The notes beneath the pieces are model-generated. The model saw only the letters and a program-made list of their open reading frames with translations, was not told the origin of the DNA and made no database searches. Below, one piece after another: positions 17,471 through 25,408 of a DNA stretch of 64,000 nucleotides. Source of the stretch: CAYZWU01 sp964482235. Lineage in GTDB: Bacteria > Planctomycetota > B15-G4 > CAYZWU01. The stretch is from assembly GCA_964482235.1 (NCBI GenBank), contig CAYZWU010000012.1, positions 1 through 64,000 of the forward strand. Direction: 5' to 3'. Position numbers and translations under genes: made by a program. Within the stretch, counting starts at the first letter, position 1. Each line of letters starts with the position of its first letter.

Positions 17471-18982
17471 ATGTCAAACCTCGATTTTTTCATGAACAGG
17501 AAAGAGATCGAGACTCTCTTTCTCGAAGCGCAGCCACTGATGAAGAACAGGCGCGTCGCGGCGTTCCGGGAACTGGACCGGGATTCCTTTCTCCTGATCC
17601 TCGAGGGAGAGGAGCATGCCCTCCCCCGCATGCTGAGGCTCAAGGTCCGTCTTTCTCGCGGCCTGACAGGAGCTTATATCACGTCGCATCCGACGCCCCG
17701 CCGCGGGAATGCCGCGGAGTCGCCCTTCGCCCGGAGCGTGGACCAGGAACTGTCCAACCTGCGCCTCGCCTGGATCGAGATCCCTGCAAAGGAGCGTATC
17801 GTCACCCTCCTCTTCGACGACGAGTCCAGGGAGGGGAGGAGACTCGTGATCGAGCTGTTCGGGAGCCGGTCCAACCTCTTTCTTCTGGACGAGAACGACG
17901 TGATCCTCGAGGCGCTCAGGCGTCCCCGCCCCCTGCCCGGCGGGGAGGAGTCGCCCTGGACCTACTCTCCGCCCGAAACGGGCAGGCTCTCTCGTGCACA
18001 GTTGGAGATCCGATTCCCCTCCCCTGCGGATGATGCGGCAGCCTCGGGCTCCCAGCTCCCCCTGAACGACGCGGCGAGCCGCTTCTTCGAATCGATCGCC
18101 GGCGAGCGGGCGCTGCACCGACTCCGCGGATCGTTGGCGTCCGGCCTCGCCAGACAGCTGCGCAAGGCGCGCAAAAAGGTCCGGGAGACGGAAGGGAAGA
18201 TCGCGGCTGCAAGGGATGCCGAGGAGATCAGGCGGCAGGGCGACCTGCTCAAGGCGAACTTTCATCTGATGCACCGCGGTATGAGCTCGATCCAGGTGGA
18301 CGACTTTTCCGTCGATCCGCCGGCATCGGTCGAGATCCGCCTCGATCCAAAGCTCCTGCCGGCCGAGAACATCGAGATCTTCTACCGCCGATACAAGAAG
18401 GTCCGGAAGAGCGTGCCCCCCCTCGAGAAGCTGCTCGAGGCGACCCGCAGGAGCCTGGCCGAGCTCGAATCGCGGCAGAAGGCGGTGGAGGCCGCCCCCT
18501 CGATCGAGGCGCTCGAGGAGATTGCAGCCGAGATCGCGCCCCCCCGGCAGCAGGGAACCGCCGCGCCGAGACAGGCCGGGACCGGCGGGCAGGCGATCCG
18601 CCGCTTCAGGTCGGAGCAGGGGTTCGACATCCTGGTGGGCCGGAGCGGGGAGACGAACCACAGGCTCACCTTCCAGATCTCCCGCGGCAACGACATCTGG
18701 ATGCACTGCCACGAGGCGCCCGGCTCCCACGTGATCATCTCCCTCAAGCGGGGGCAGACGGCACCGCTCGATACCCTGCTCGCCGCCGGACGCCTGGCCA
18801 TCCACTTCTCCAAGCGCCGCGGGGCCGGACGGGCCGATGTGATCTACACCCACCGGAAATATGTCAGGCCGGTCAAGGGAGGAGGAAAGGGCAAGGTGTT
18901 CGCGGAGCGCTTCAAGACGCTGCACATCAAGCACTGCCGGGAAAGCCTGCAGAAAATCCTCGATTCCGCCGCCTCGCCATGA
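17471..18982 (+). CDS. rqcH: NFACT-family ribosome quality-control protein RqcH
   Basis: The 503-residue protein has the N-terminal NFACT-N domain, a central coiled coil (about 215-360) and the C-terminal NFACT-R domain (FDILVGRSGETNHRLTFQIS, DIWMHCHEAPGSHVII, ADVIYTHRKYVRPVKG). RqcH binds stalled 50S-peptidyl-tRNA complexes and recruits tRNA-Ala to add C-terminal alanine tails marking proteins for degradation. The Asp-Arg pair of the B. subtilis protein appears to be Glu108-Arg109 here. GGAAG 6 nt before the ATG supports the start. It is divergent from the lipoprotein gene. Confidence 0.92.
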   Translation: MSNLDFFMNRKEIETLFLEAQPLMKNRRVAAFRELDRDSFLLILEGEEHALPRMLRLKVRLSRGLTGAYITSHPTPRRGNAAESPFARSVDQELSNLRLAWIEIPAKERIVTLLFDDESREGRRLVIELFGSRSNLFLLDENDVILEALRRPRPLPGGEESPWTYSPPETGRLSRAQLEIRFPSPADDAAASGSQLPLNDAASRFFESIAGERALHRLRGSLASGLARQLRKARKKVRETEGKIAAARDAEEIRRQGDLLKANFHLMHRGMSSIQVDDFSVDPPASVEIRLDPKLLPAENIEIFYRRYKKVRKSVPPLEKLLEATRRSLAELESRQKAVEAAPSIEALEEIAAEIAPPRQQGTAAPRQAGTGGQAIRRFRSEQGFDILVGRSGETNHRLTFQISRGNDIWMHCHEAPGSHVIISLKRGQTAPLDTLLAAGRLAIHFSKRRGAGRADVIYTHRKYVRPVKGGGKGKVFAERFKTLHIKHCRESLQKILDSAASP

Positions 18983-18983
18983 T

Positions 18984-19012
18984 TTGACGCTTCGGTCTCC
19001 ATCGGTTACAGT
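18984..19012 (+). promoter_or_regulatory. Candidate promoter of the TPR lipoprotein-rnpA-yidD genes
   Basis: TTGACG (18984-18989), a 17-nt spacer and TACAGT (19007-19012) match the sigma-70 consensus at 5/6 and 4/6 positions, directly after the rqcH stop and about 94 nt before the next gene. Confidence 0.5.
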
Positions 19013-19024
19013 CGCCGTTTCGGA

Positions 19025-19039
19025 TATATTTGAAATATA
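19025..19039. promoter_or_regulatory. Perfect 7-1-7 palindrome, operator-like
   Basis: TATATTTGAAATATA is a perfect inverted repeat placed just after the expected transcription start of the candidate promoter at 18984-19012. It could bind a repressor, or be a chance AT-rich palindrome. Confidence 0.35.
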
Positions 19040-19105
19040 CTGGAACGATATGCCGGAGGAGGTCGCTTCTCCGCTGCCCTGTTTCCATAGAACATGAGGA
19101 TTAAG

Positions 19106-20461
19106 ATGAAAGCGTACTCGATCCTGCCTATTGCGGCGTGTCTGCTTCTCTCCTGCTCCTCCCTGAGCGACGAGGAGGAAGCCAGCCTCAACCAGTACAA
19201 GCTCAACAGCAAGAACCTGTTCACCGAGCGAAAGTACCAGCACGTGATCGATCAGTGCAGCAAGGGACTGGCCATCGAAGAGGACGACTACTCCTTAAAC
19301 CTCGAACTCGGAATGGCTTATCTCTACCATGCCAAGACGCTGGACAACAGGGAGCGCAAGCTCGAGTACCTCTACGCCGCTCTCGAGCAGCTGGAGCGGA
19401 CCGATTCGCTCCGCTGGTTCAACGACGACTTCAGGGTCCATCTCTGCCTGGGCATGATCCATTACACGGTGGCCCAGGAGTACCGGAAGCAGATCGCCGA
19501 GTTCGAACGACGCCGGGCGTCCGATCCCGCCCTCGAGGAGGAGTTCGAGGATGAGATTGACGAGTGCCAAAAGGGCCTCGAGGACGAGGTCGAGGATGCC
19601 AAGCTCCACCTGGCCAGGGTCCTTGCCGACGACCGCCAGAAGGACAACCTCGACGCCCTCCTCTACATGGGAGAGATCCACGCCTACACCTCCAAGCATC
19701 AGAAGGCGGTCGAGTACTTCCTTCCCGGCATCGAGGCTCTGGACCGTTCCACCGTCTACCTGAAGAGGCGTCTCGAGAGCAAGGAATCGATGGAGCGGTA
19801 CGAGAGAAGCCAGTTCGAGCACCTTCTCGCCCGAAACATCATGTGGGAGAAGAATTTCCGCTCCGTGCTGGCCAACGAGTACGCCCGCCTCGGCGACCAC
19901 GAGAAGAGGCTCGAGCAGTACAGGCTCCTCGAGGAGCGCGATCTGATGGAGACCCACTTCTATTACAACAAGGCCCTGGCCGAGGAGGCGATCGACCTGC
20001 TTCCCCATGCCCTGCTCTCCTATCACAGCTTTCTGCGCAAGAGCCTCGGCTCGGACACGACGGTGGAGAACAAGAAGCGTCTGGACAAGGCATCGGGCAA
20101 CATGCTCAAGATTCTCGAGCAGCTGAAGGGAACCGACATCCTCGAGACCTTCTGCATCACCGACACCGGGGCCGAGGCCGAGCGGCGGATCGCCCTGACC
20201 TCGGTCTACTTCACCTTCCGGATGTTCGACGATTGCCTGATCCAGTTCGACATCCTCGAAGCCAGGGGGATGATGGCGGGAGATCTCTACTTCCGCCGCG
20301 GCCACGCCCTCCAGGGGCTCGGCCGGTGGCAGGAAGCGATTCTCGACTACGAACGATTCCTCAAGGAGGGTCGGATCTTCCAGGGAACGGCCCTCTTCGA
20401 GGAAGCGACGGAGAACATCCAGAAGTGTCGGGCAGCCCTGGCCGAAGAGAGCTCGAGGTAG
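19106..20461 (+). CDS. TPR-repeat lipoprotein
   Basis: A 451-residue outer-membrane or periplasmic protein. The signal peptide ends in a lipobox (ACLLLSC), followed by helical repeats that fit tetratricopeptide units (for example about 25-75, 180-215 and the last 60 residues, YFRRGHALQGLGRWQEAILDYERF). The ATG at 19106 has GAGG six nt upstream; a start four codons earlier (19094) lacks a site. It lies directly upstream of rnpA, a place often held by rpmH in other genomes. TPR lipoproteins serve as scaffolds in envelope assembly; the actual partner is unknown. Confidence 0.8.
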   Translation: MKAYSILPIAACLLLSCSSLSDEEEASLNQYKLNSKNLFTERKYQHVIDQCSKGLAIEEDDYSLNLELGMAYLYHAKTLDNRERKLEYLYAALEQLERTDSLRWFNDDFRVHLCLGMIHYTVAQEYRKQIAEFERRRASDPALEEEFEDEIDECQKGLEDEVEDAKLHLARVLADDRQKDNLDALLYMGEIHAYTSKHQKAVEYFLPGIEALDRSTVYLKRRLESKESMERYERSQFEHLLARNIMWEKNFRSVLANEYARLGDHEKRLEQYRLLEERDLMETHFYYNKALAEEAIDLLPHALLSYHSFLRKSLGSDTTVENKKRLDKASGNMLKILEQLKGTDILETFCITDTGAEAERRIALTSVYFTFRMFDDCLIQFDILEARGMMAGDLYFRRGHALQGLGRWQEAILDYERFLKEGRIFQGTALFEEATENIQKCRAALAEESSR

Positions 20462-20475
20462 CTGGAAGACGGGCC

Positions 20476-20889
20476 ATGACGCTTCATGAGGACAAGAAGA
20501 CTGCTGGCGGCGGCCTGCCGCGATACCGGCTGCCGAAAACAAGCCGGATCACGGCCCGCATCTCCTTCGTCAACGCCTTTCGTCAAGGCGGAAAGTCCCG
20601 GGGCGACGGGCTGCTGATCTACGCCCTTCCGAACGGCCTCGCCAGGAACAGGATCGGGGTGAGCATCGGCCGCAAGTACGGCAAGGCCGTTGTCAGGAAC
20701 AGGGTCCGCCGCCTGCTGAAGGAGGTGTTCCGACACCGGAACCAGGACCTCCCCAAGGGATACGACCTGGTCTGCGTCCCCCTCAAGGATGTCGCTTTCC
20801 CGTCATACCGGGAACTGCTTCCCCTGTTCGGCAATGTGGCGCGCAGCGCCATGAGAAAAAGCCGGAAACGGAAACGGCCGGGATGCTGA
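20476..20889 (+). CDS. rnpA: Ribonuclease P protein component
   Basis: The 137-residue basic protein has the RnpA core: RITARISFVNAFRQGG, the GVSIGRKYGKAVVRNRVRR signature with the RNR motif, and LLKEVFR. It assists the RNase P RNA in maturing tRNA 5' ends. The frame is open far upstream inside the TPR gene, but the ATG at 20476, 14 nt after that gene, gives the normal length. It overlaps yidD by 7 nt. The N-terminus is about 20 residues longer than in E. coli. Confidence 0.95.
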   Translation: MTLHEDKKTAGGGLPRYRLPKTSRITARISFVNAFRQGGKSRGDGLLIYALPNGLARNRIGVSIGRKYGKAVVRNRVRRLLKEVFRHRNQDLPKGYDLVCVPLKDVAFPSYRELLPLFGNVARSAMRKSRKRKRPGC

Positions 20890-21122
20890 AACGCTGTCTT
20901 GTCGCACTGATCCGCTTCTACCAGCGGGCCCTCTCGCCGATGAAGTGGCCCACCTGCCGCTTCTACCCCTCGTGCTCCGATTACTTCATCGAGGCGCTGG
21001 AGAAGCGAGGGATCCTGCTCGGCTTCATTCTCGGGATCTGGAGGATACTCAGGTGCAATCCGCTCAGCCGCGGGGGGTACGATCCCGTACCGGAAAAGGA
21101 AGACCGGTGCGGGCCGCAGTGA
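20883..21122 (+). CDS. yidD: Membrane protein insertion efficiency factor YidD
   Basis: The 79-residue protein has the YidD signature: IRFYQRALSPMK, CRFYPSCSDYFIEALEKRG and RILRCNPLSRGGYDPVP. It is a small inner-face membrane protein helping YidC-dependent insertion. Overlap with rnpA is the usual arrangement; yidC does not follow here, since the next gene is on the other strand. Confidence 0.96.
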   Translation: MLKRCLVALIRFYQRALSPMKWPTCRFYPSCSDYFIEALEKRGILLGFILGIWRILRCNPLSRGGYDPVPEKEDRCGPQ

Positions 21123-21144
21123 ACGGTCGTCGGGATCGTTCCGC

Positions 21145-23433
21145 CTATTCCTCGTCCGACGATTCCACCTCATAGAACCGGAACTTGTACTTGTCGATGA
21201 TGTTCTTCGTCGACAGGATCGCCTCGCCCGGCTGACCGCCTCCCTCGTCACCGATTGGAGGGATCATCGATCGAGGCGCACCGCGTCCGGGTCCACGACC
21301 GGTGACCGCCTGGATCAGCTGCATGAACTTGTCACTCTTCAGCTGCATGCGCTGGGCTTCCAGTTCCTTGAGCGTGATCTCCTCGGTGGGCGGATCCCTG
21401 AGATCGGCGATGTGAACCAGATAGATCGCCTTGTTCACCTGATCCTCGAGCGGGTGGGTGACCTCGCCCTTCCGGCAGTTGAAGAGCTTCCTGTCCTTGA
21501 TGATGTGCTTCTCGGCCGGATCCTTCTTCTCCAGGGCGTCCAGATCGGTCGCGATGCTCTGGGTGAAGTAGTCGGACGCGACGATCGTCAGGCCCTGCTC
21601 GGCGCTCAGGGTGCCGAAGACGCGGCCGATCTGCGTGTTGAGAAACCTCTTGACGCGCCACTCGGCCCCTCGCTGCTCGGCCGACCTGATGTTCTCGATC
21701 TGGTCCTCGGTGAGGTCCGTCTCAGAGTTCGCGATCTTCTCCTCGGCGTTCTTCTCGCCCTCCAGCGTGAGGGTTTCGACTTCCTGCCTGACGTCGTCGA
21801 ACTCCTTGGTCCGCTCCTCCAGGGTCTCCCTGAAGGCGTCGATCTTCTCGCGGACCAGCAGCATCCTCTTCTTGTCGACGTACTCTGACATCAGCTCGTC
21901 GTGGACATCCTCGATCGGCTTCTTCTGCCGCTCCACCTTGTCGGTGATGCGGGCCAGGAAGGCGATGCCGGAATGATCCTGAGAGGGCCTCATCAGGATG
22001 CAGCTGTTCTTGCGCTGCGACTGGATTGCCGCCCGCCGCTTGAGCCCCTCGGAGCCGAACCGATCGAGGGTCTCCAGCCCATCGAGGCCGACCATCTCGT
22101 CGATGCTGTGGAAGGAGAAACCGTACTTCTCGCAAAGACCCTTGAAGAAGGCGTCCGGATCGACTGGCTCCTCGGCCTCGTTGCCTTCGCCTTCCTCGCC
22201 TTCGGCCTTCTCTCCTTCGGTCTCGTCGCCTTCGGCGTCGCCGCTTTCGTCGCCCTCGGAGGGATCGTCCGGCTGGATCTTCCTGGGCTTTTCGATCAGG
22301 TCGTTCTCCTTGGCAAAGGTGTTCCATTCCTCCTGCGCCTTCTCCAGGAGCTTGATGATCTTCAGCTCCTTCTCCAGGAGATCGCGCACCTCTTCGATCG
22401 ACTTGTACTGGGGGATAGGCTCGGGCTCGGTCTTGTCCTCGGTGTCTGTCGCGGCCTCGTCCTCCGGCTTCGCTTCGTCATCGGTGCCGGCTTCCGGATC
22501 GGTTTCGGCCTCGGGCTCGCCTTCGGGATCCGACCCGGATTCGGGAGCGGCTTCCTCGTCCCCGGGCTGCTCTTCGCCATCACCCGGCTCCTTCTCCTCC
22601 TCGATGAGAAACCTCTCCTTGACCATGGTGTAATGGACTCTCACCTCGCGGTCCTCGACTTCGATGTCAACGATCTTGTCGGTGTAGGCGTCGAGATCGA
22701 GATTCGGCAGATCGAGATAGGCGATGTCGAAGGTGAACTCCTCGGGGATCGTGTAGCGGTCATGGATGCTCGGGCTGTAGGAATCGAGGGCGTCGTAGTA
22801 GTATTCCAGGTCCTCCTCCGCCACCGTTTCCGCGGAGATCTCGGCGGCATGATCCTCGGCACGGAACGTCAGGTACTCGACCTTGTACTGCTGGTTCTCC
22901 TCGGCGTACTTGGCGTACGCATCGGCCGTCAGGATGAGATCGTCGCCCGCCACGAAGTAGCCCTTCAGCTTCTCGACCAGGATATACTCCCGCAGCGCCT
23001 CCTCGAACTTCGACGGGCTCGAGAAACCGAGCACATTTCTCACCCAGGCCTTGTACGTATCGGAATCGGGGATCTGTCCCAGCCGCCGGGTGAAGGTGCT
23101 CTTGAGCTCCTCGTCGGTGATGGTGAGCCCCGCATTCGTCGCATCCTCGTAGAGGATCACGTGGTCGACGATATCGTCGATCGAGGACTTCTCACCGGGA
23201 CGGAAGATGAGAAACATCGCGGGAATAAAGCGCGACACCTCGTTGAACCGGGACCTGTCGAGGGTGACCTTGGTGCCGTCCTGCAGCACGAACTCCCCCA
23301 TGTCCGTGCTTTCCTGCTGCAGGCAAGCCTTCATGGTGGACTGTACGGAGAAAAGCGAAAAGGTCAGAACGGTCAGAATGACGACGCCCCATAGCATCGT
23401 CTTCTGGTGCTTGCGGAAGAATTTGAAAGACAT
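21145..23433 (-). CDS. Membrane-anchored SurA/PpiD-like periplasmic chaperone
   Basis: The ~762-residue protein has a short cytoplasmic start, one membrane helix (about residues 12-32) and a SurA-N-like helical domain (VDHVILYEDATNAGLTITDEELKSTF, F-x-x-A-L-R-E). Two very acidic low-complexity stretches follow (around 300-350 and 395-430), then helical segments and a C-terminal part. This layout matches PpiD-type chaperones that meet proteins leaving the Sec channel. A clear parvulin active domain is not evident to me. The ATG at 23433 has GGGAG 8 nt upstream, better than the GTG at 23442. It is convergent with yidD. Confidence 0.7.
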   Translation of the reverse strand: MSFKFFRKHQKTMLWGVVILTVLTFSLFSVQSTMKACLQQESTDMGEFVLQDGTKVTLDRSRFNEVSRFIPAMFLIFRPGEKSSIDDIVDHVILYEDATNAGLTITDEELKSTFTRRLGQIPDSDTYKAWVRNVLGFSSPSKFEEALREYILVEKLKGYFVAGDDLILTADAYAKYAEENQQYKVEYLTFRAEDHAAEISAETVAEEDLEYYYDALDSYSPSIHDRYTIPEEFTFDIAYLDLPNLDLDAYTDKIVDIEVEDREVRVHYTMVKERFLIEEEKEPGDGEEQPGDEEAAPESGSDPEGEPEAETDPEAGTDDEAKPEDEAATDTEDKTEPEPIPQYKSIEEVRDLLEKELKIIKLLEKAQEEWNTFAKENDLIEKPRKIQPDDPSEGDESGDAEGDETEGEKAEGEEGEGNEAEEPVDPDAFFKGLCEKYGFSFHSIDEMVGLDGLETLDRFGSEGLKRRAAIQSQRKNSCILMRPSQDHSGIAFLARITDKVERQKKPIEDVHDELMSEYVDKKRMLLVREKIDAFRETLEERTKEFDDVRQEVETLTLEGEKNAEEKIANSETDLTEDQIENIRSAEQRGAEWRVKRFLNTQIGRVFGTLSAEQGLTIVASDYFTQSIATDLDALEKKDPAEKHIIKDRKLFNCRKGEVTHPLEDQVNKAIYLVHIADLRDPPTEEITLKELEAQRMQLKSDKFMQLIQAVTGRGPGRGAPRSMIPPIGDEGGGQPGEAILSTKNIIDKYKFRFYEVESSDEE

Positions 23434-23698
23434 TACACCCACTCCCTGGCGGATCGTGCGGTTTCCGATCGATTGGTCGGGAAAACCGGGTTGACTCGAA
23501 AAACGCCGGTATTACCCGGACACGATAATGTTTTTTTCTCCCGGAGCGGGTGAAGACGGAAAGGTTCCACCGGCTCCTTCCAAAAGGGGGGATTATAATT
23601 GTATATGAAGGAGGATCAAAGGATTTCCGCTGCAGAATGATCGCGAATCGCTCGATCGCGGCCCGGACGATCCGTCGCCCAGGCCCGCAGGCGGTTTT

Positions 23699-24241
23699 TC
23701 ACTCCACATTGGGCGACTTGAGCTCCTTCACCGAGGGGAGATCTTTCAGCGTTCTCAGCCCGAACTGCTCGAGAAAGCGGCTCGTGGTGCGGTAGCAGAT
23801 CGGGTGTCCGGGACGCTTGTCCCGGCCGGCCGCCCGTATCAACCGCTTGTCCAGGAGCTTACGGAGCATTGGACCGCACTGGACCCCCCGGACCCCCTCG
23901 ATCTCCGCCCTGATGATCGGCTGCCGGTAGGCCACGATCGCCAGCGTCTCCAGAGCGGAGGCGGAGAGACGGTCGGCGGACTTGGACTTCTTGAACCCGG
24001 CAATCACCTCGTGAAATTCGGGTCTGGTCAGGATCTGGTAGCCCCTGGCGATCTCGTTGATCCCGAAAGACCTCCCTGTTGTCCGGTAATGCTCTTCGAG
24101 ACGTCCCAGCGCCTCCTTGGCCACGGCCTCGTCCACGCCGGCGCCCTCGGCAAGACGGCGCAGGGCGACCGGTCCGGAGGAAACGAAAAGGAGGGCCTCC
24201 AGGACTGTTTCGAGAGGTTCTTCAGGAAGAACGACCTTCAT
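23699..24241 (-). CDS. scpB: Segregation and condensation protein B
   Basis: The 180-residue protein has the two winged-helix domains of ScpB (LETVLEALLFVSSGPVALRRLAE and SALETLAIVAYRQPIIRAEIEGVRGV, the family signature). ScpB dimers bind ScpA and SMC to condense chromosomes. ATG 24241 has GGAG 7 nt upstream and is chosen over 24256. scpA is not adjacent; scpB sits at the end of the pseudopilin operon, 79 nt after the parvulin-like gene. Confidence 0.93.
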   Translation of the reverse strand: MKVVLPEEPLETVLEALLFVSSGPVALRRLAEGAGVDEAVAKEALGRLEEHYRTTGRSFGINEIARGYQILTRPEFHEVIAGFKKSKSADRLSASALETLAIVAYRQPIIRAEIEGVRGVQCGPMLRKLLDKRLIRAAGRDKRPGHPICYRTTSRFLEQFGLRTLKDLPSVKELKSPNVE

Positions 24242-24319
24242 TGACTCACTCCACACTCTTTCTCTTTCAGATGCAGGATCCGCCGCGAGACAGGATCATC
24301 CATTCGGTCCACGGACGGA

Positions 24320-25408
24320 TCACGGGATCTCGAGCTTCACATCGTATCGTTCCAACAGGGATTGTTGCCAGAATTTGATGGCCGGCAGGTCGATCGGCTC
24401 CTCCTTCAGGCTCCCGGCCACGGCCGGCGCCAGCGCCGCATAATCTCCCGTCAGCGGATCGACCACATCGTACAGCCTGACGATCCGGTAGACCGTCTTC
24501 CCGTAGTAGGGAGTGGCCTCCACCTCGGACAGCCCCCCCTTCTCGAGATCGAGAGCCCCCTGGACGAGAGGATAGAAGGGATGCTTCTCGTCGACGGGCA
24601 GCATCGGCAGCATGCCGCCCTGCTCGGCCGAGGGATGCAGCGAGTGATCCTTGGCCGTCACCTCGAAGCTGGCACCCCTTTGCAGCTTGTCGTGGATCTT
24701 GCGCGCCTCGTCGAGATCGTCCAGCACGATGAGGCCGAGCTTGATCCGCTTCCTCGTGATCTCGGTGAAGCGCACGCAACGGTCGAGGAGGAGGTTGAAG
24801 ACGACGGTGCGCCGCTTGACGGATAGGAACTCGTCGAAGGACATCCCGAGCTGGCCTCGGACGAACTGCTCCAGGGGAATCGCCTCGTCCACGTAGGCGG
24901 CGAAGCGGGCGCGCTCGTTCTCGATCGCCTTGTCCAGCACGGCCTCCACGTCCCTGGCATGGACGGTGATGCCCAGCCTGGCGGCCTCCTTTCGCACCAG
25001 CACGAAGAGGATCTCGTTCTCCAGCACCTGAAGCGTCGTCAGGGGGTCGTTGAGGAAGAAGGTCTGAAAGAGATCGGACGCGCGGATCGGCTCGCTGTTC
25101 ACCACGGCGAGGACGCGGTCTCCCTCCTTGCCGGAATCGTCGAGAAAGTCCGGACCGAATTGCCCTGGATCGCCTCCCTGTTTCCCCGAGGGCGGGGCTT
25201 GCTCCGCGCTCCTCCCGGACATCTCCCCTTCTTCGGTGGAGTCAGCCGCCGATGGGGCGGCTTCCTCTTCGAACCGCGAGGCCCGGCCGGTGCCGGGCTG
25301 CCCGCTCTCCTCCGGAACGCCGAGCCCGGGGACCTGGGCGCAGGAAGCGAGACAGAGCACAGCGATCAGAAGAGCGGCCGGTCCGTTGTGGCGAAAGGCG
25401 CCCATCAT
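24320..25408 (-). CDS. PpiC/SurA-like peptidyl-prolyl isomerase lipoprotein
   Basis: A 362-residue protein with a lipobox (LCLASC; Cys about residue 23), a disordered acidic linker (30-95), a SurA-N-like part (DRVLAVVNSEPIRASDLFQTFF) and a parvulin-like region (LGLIVLDDLDEARKIHDKLQRG, SFEVTAKDHSLHPSAEQGGML, FYPLVQGALDLEKGGLSEVEAT). It likely folds or escorts exported proteins. The start overlaps the stop of the upstream gene (two ATG choices, 25408 or 25405), so it is co-translated with the secretion-type operon and may act on its products. Confidence 0.82.
   Translation of the reverse strand: MMGAFRHNGPAALLIAVLCLASCAQVPGLGVPEESGQPGTGRASRFEEEAAPSAADSTEEGEMSGRSAEQAPPSGKQGGDPGQFGPDFLDDSGKEGDRVLAVVNSEPIRASDLFQTFFLNDPLTTLQVLENEILFVLVRKEAARLGITVHARDVEAVLDKAIENERARFAAYVDEAIPLEQFVRGQLGMSFDEFLSVKRRTVVFNLLLDRCVRFTEITRKRIKLGLIVLDDLDEARKIHDKLQRGASFEVTAKDHSLHPSAEQGGMLPMLPVDEKHPFYPLVQGALDLEKGGLSEVEATPYYGKTVYRIVRLYDVVDPLTGDYAALAPAVAGSLKEEPIDLPAIKFWQQSLLERYDVKLEIP

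Noticed and set aside
23610..23645. Eleven-codon open frame after a TATAAT box with an internal GGAGG
   Set aside because: Too short to support, and the ribosome-like site lies inside the frame rather than before it.
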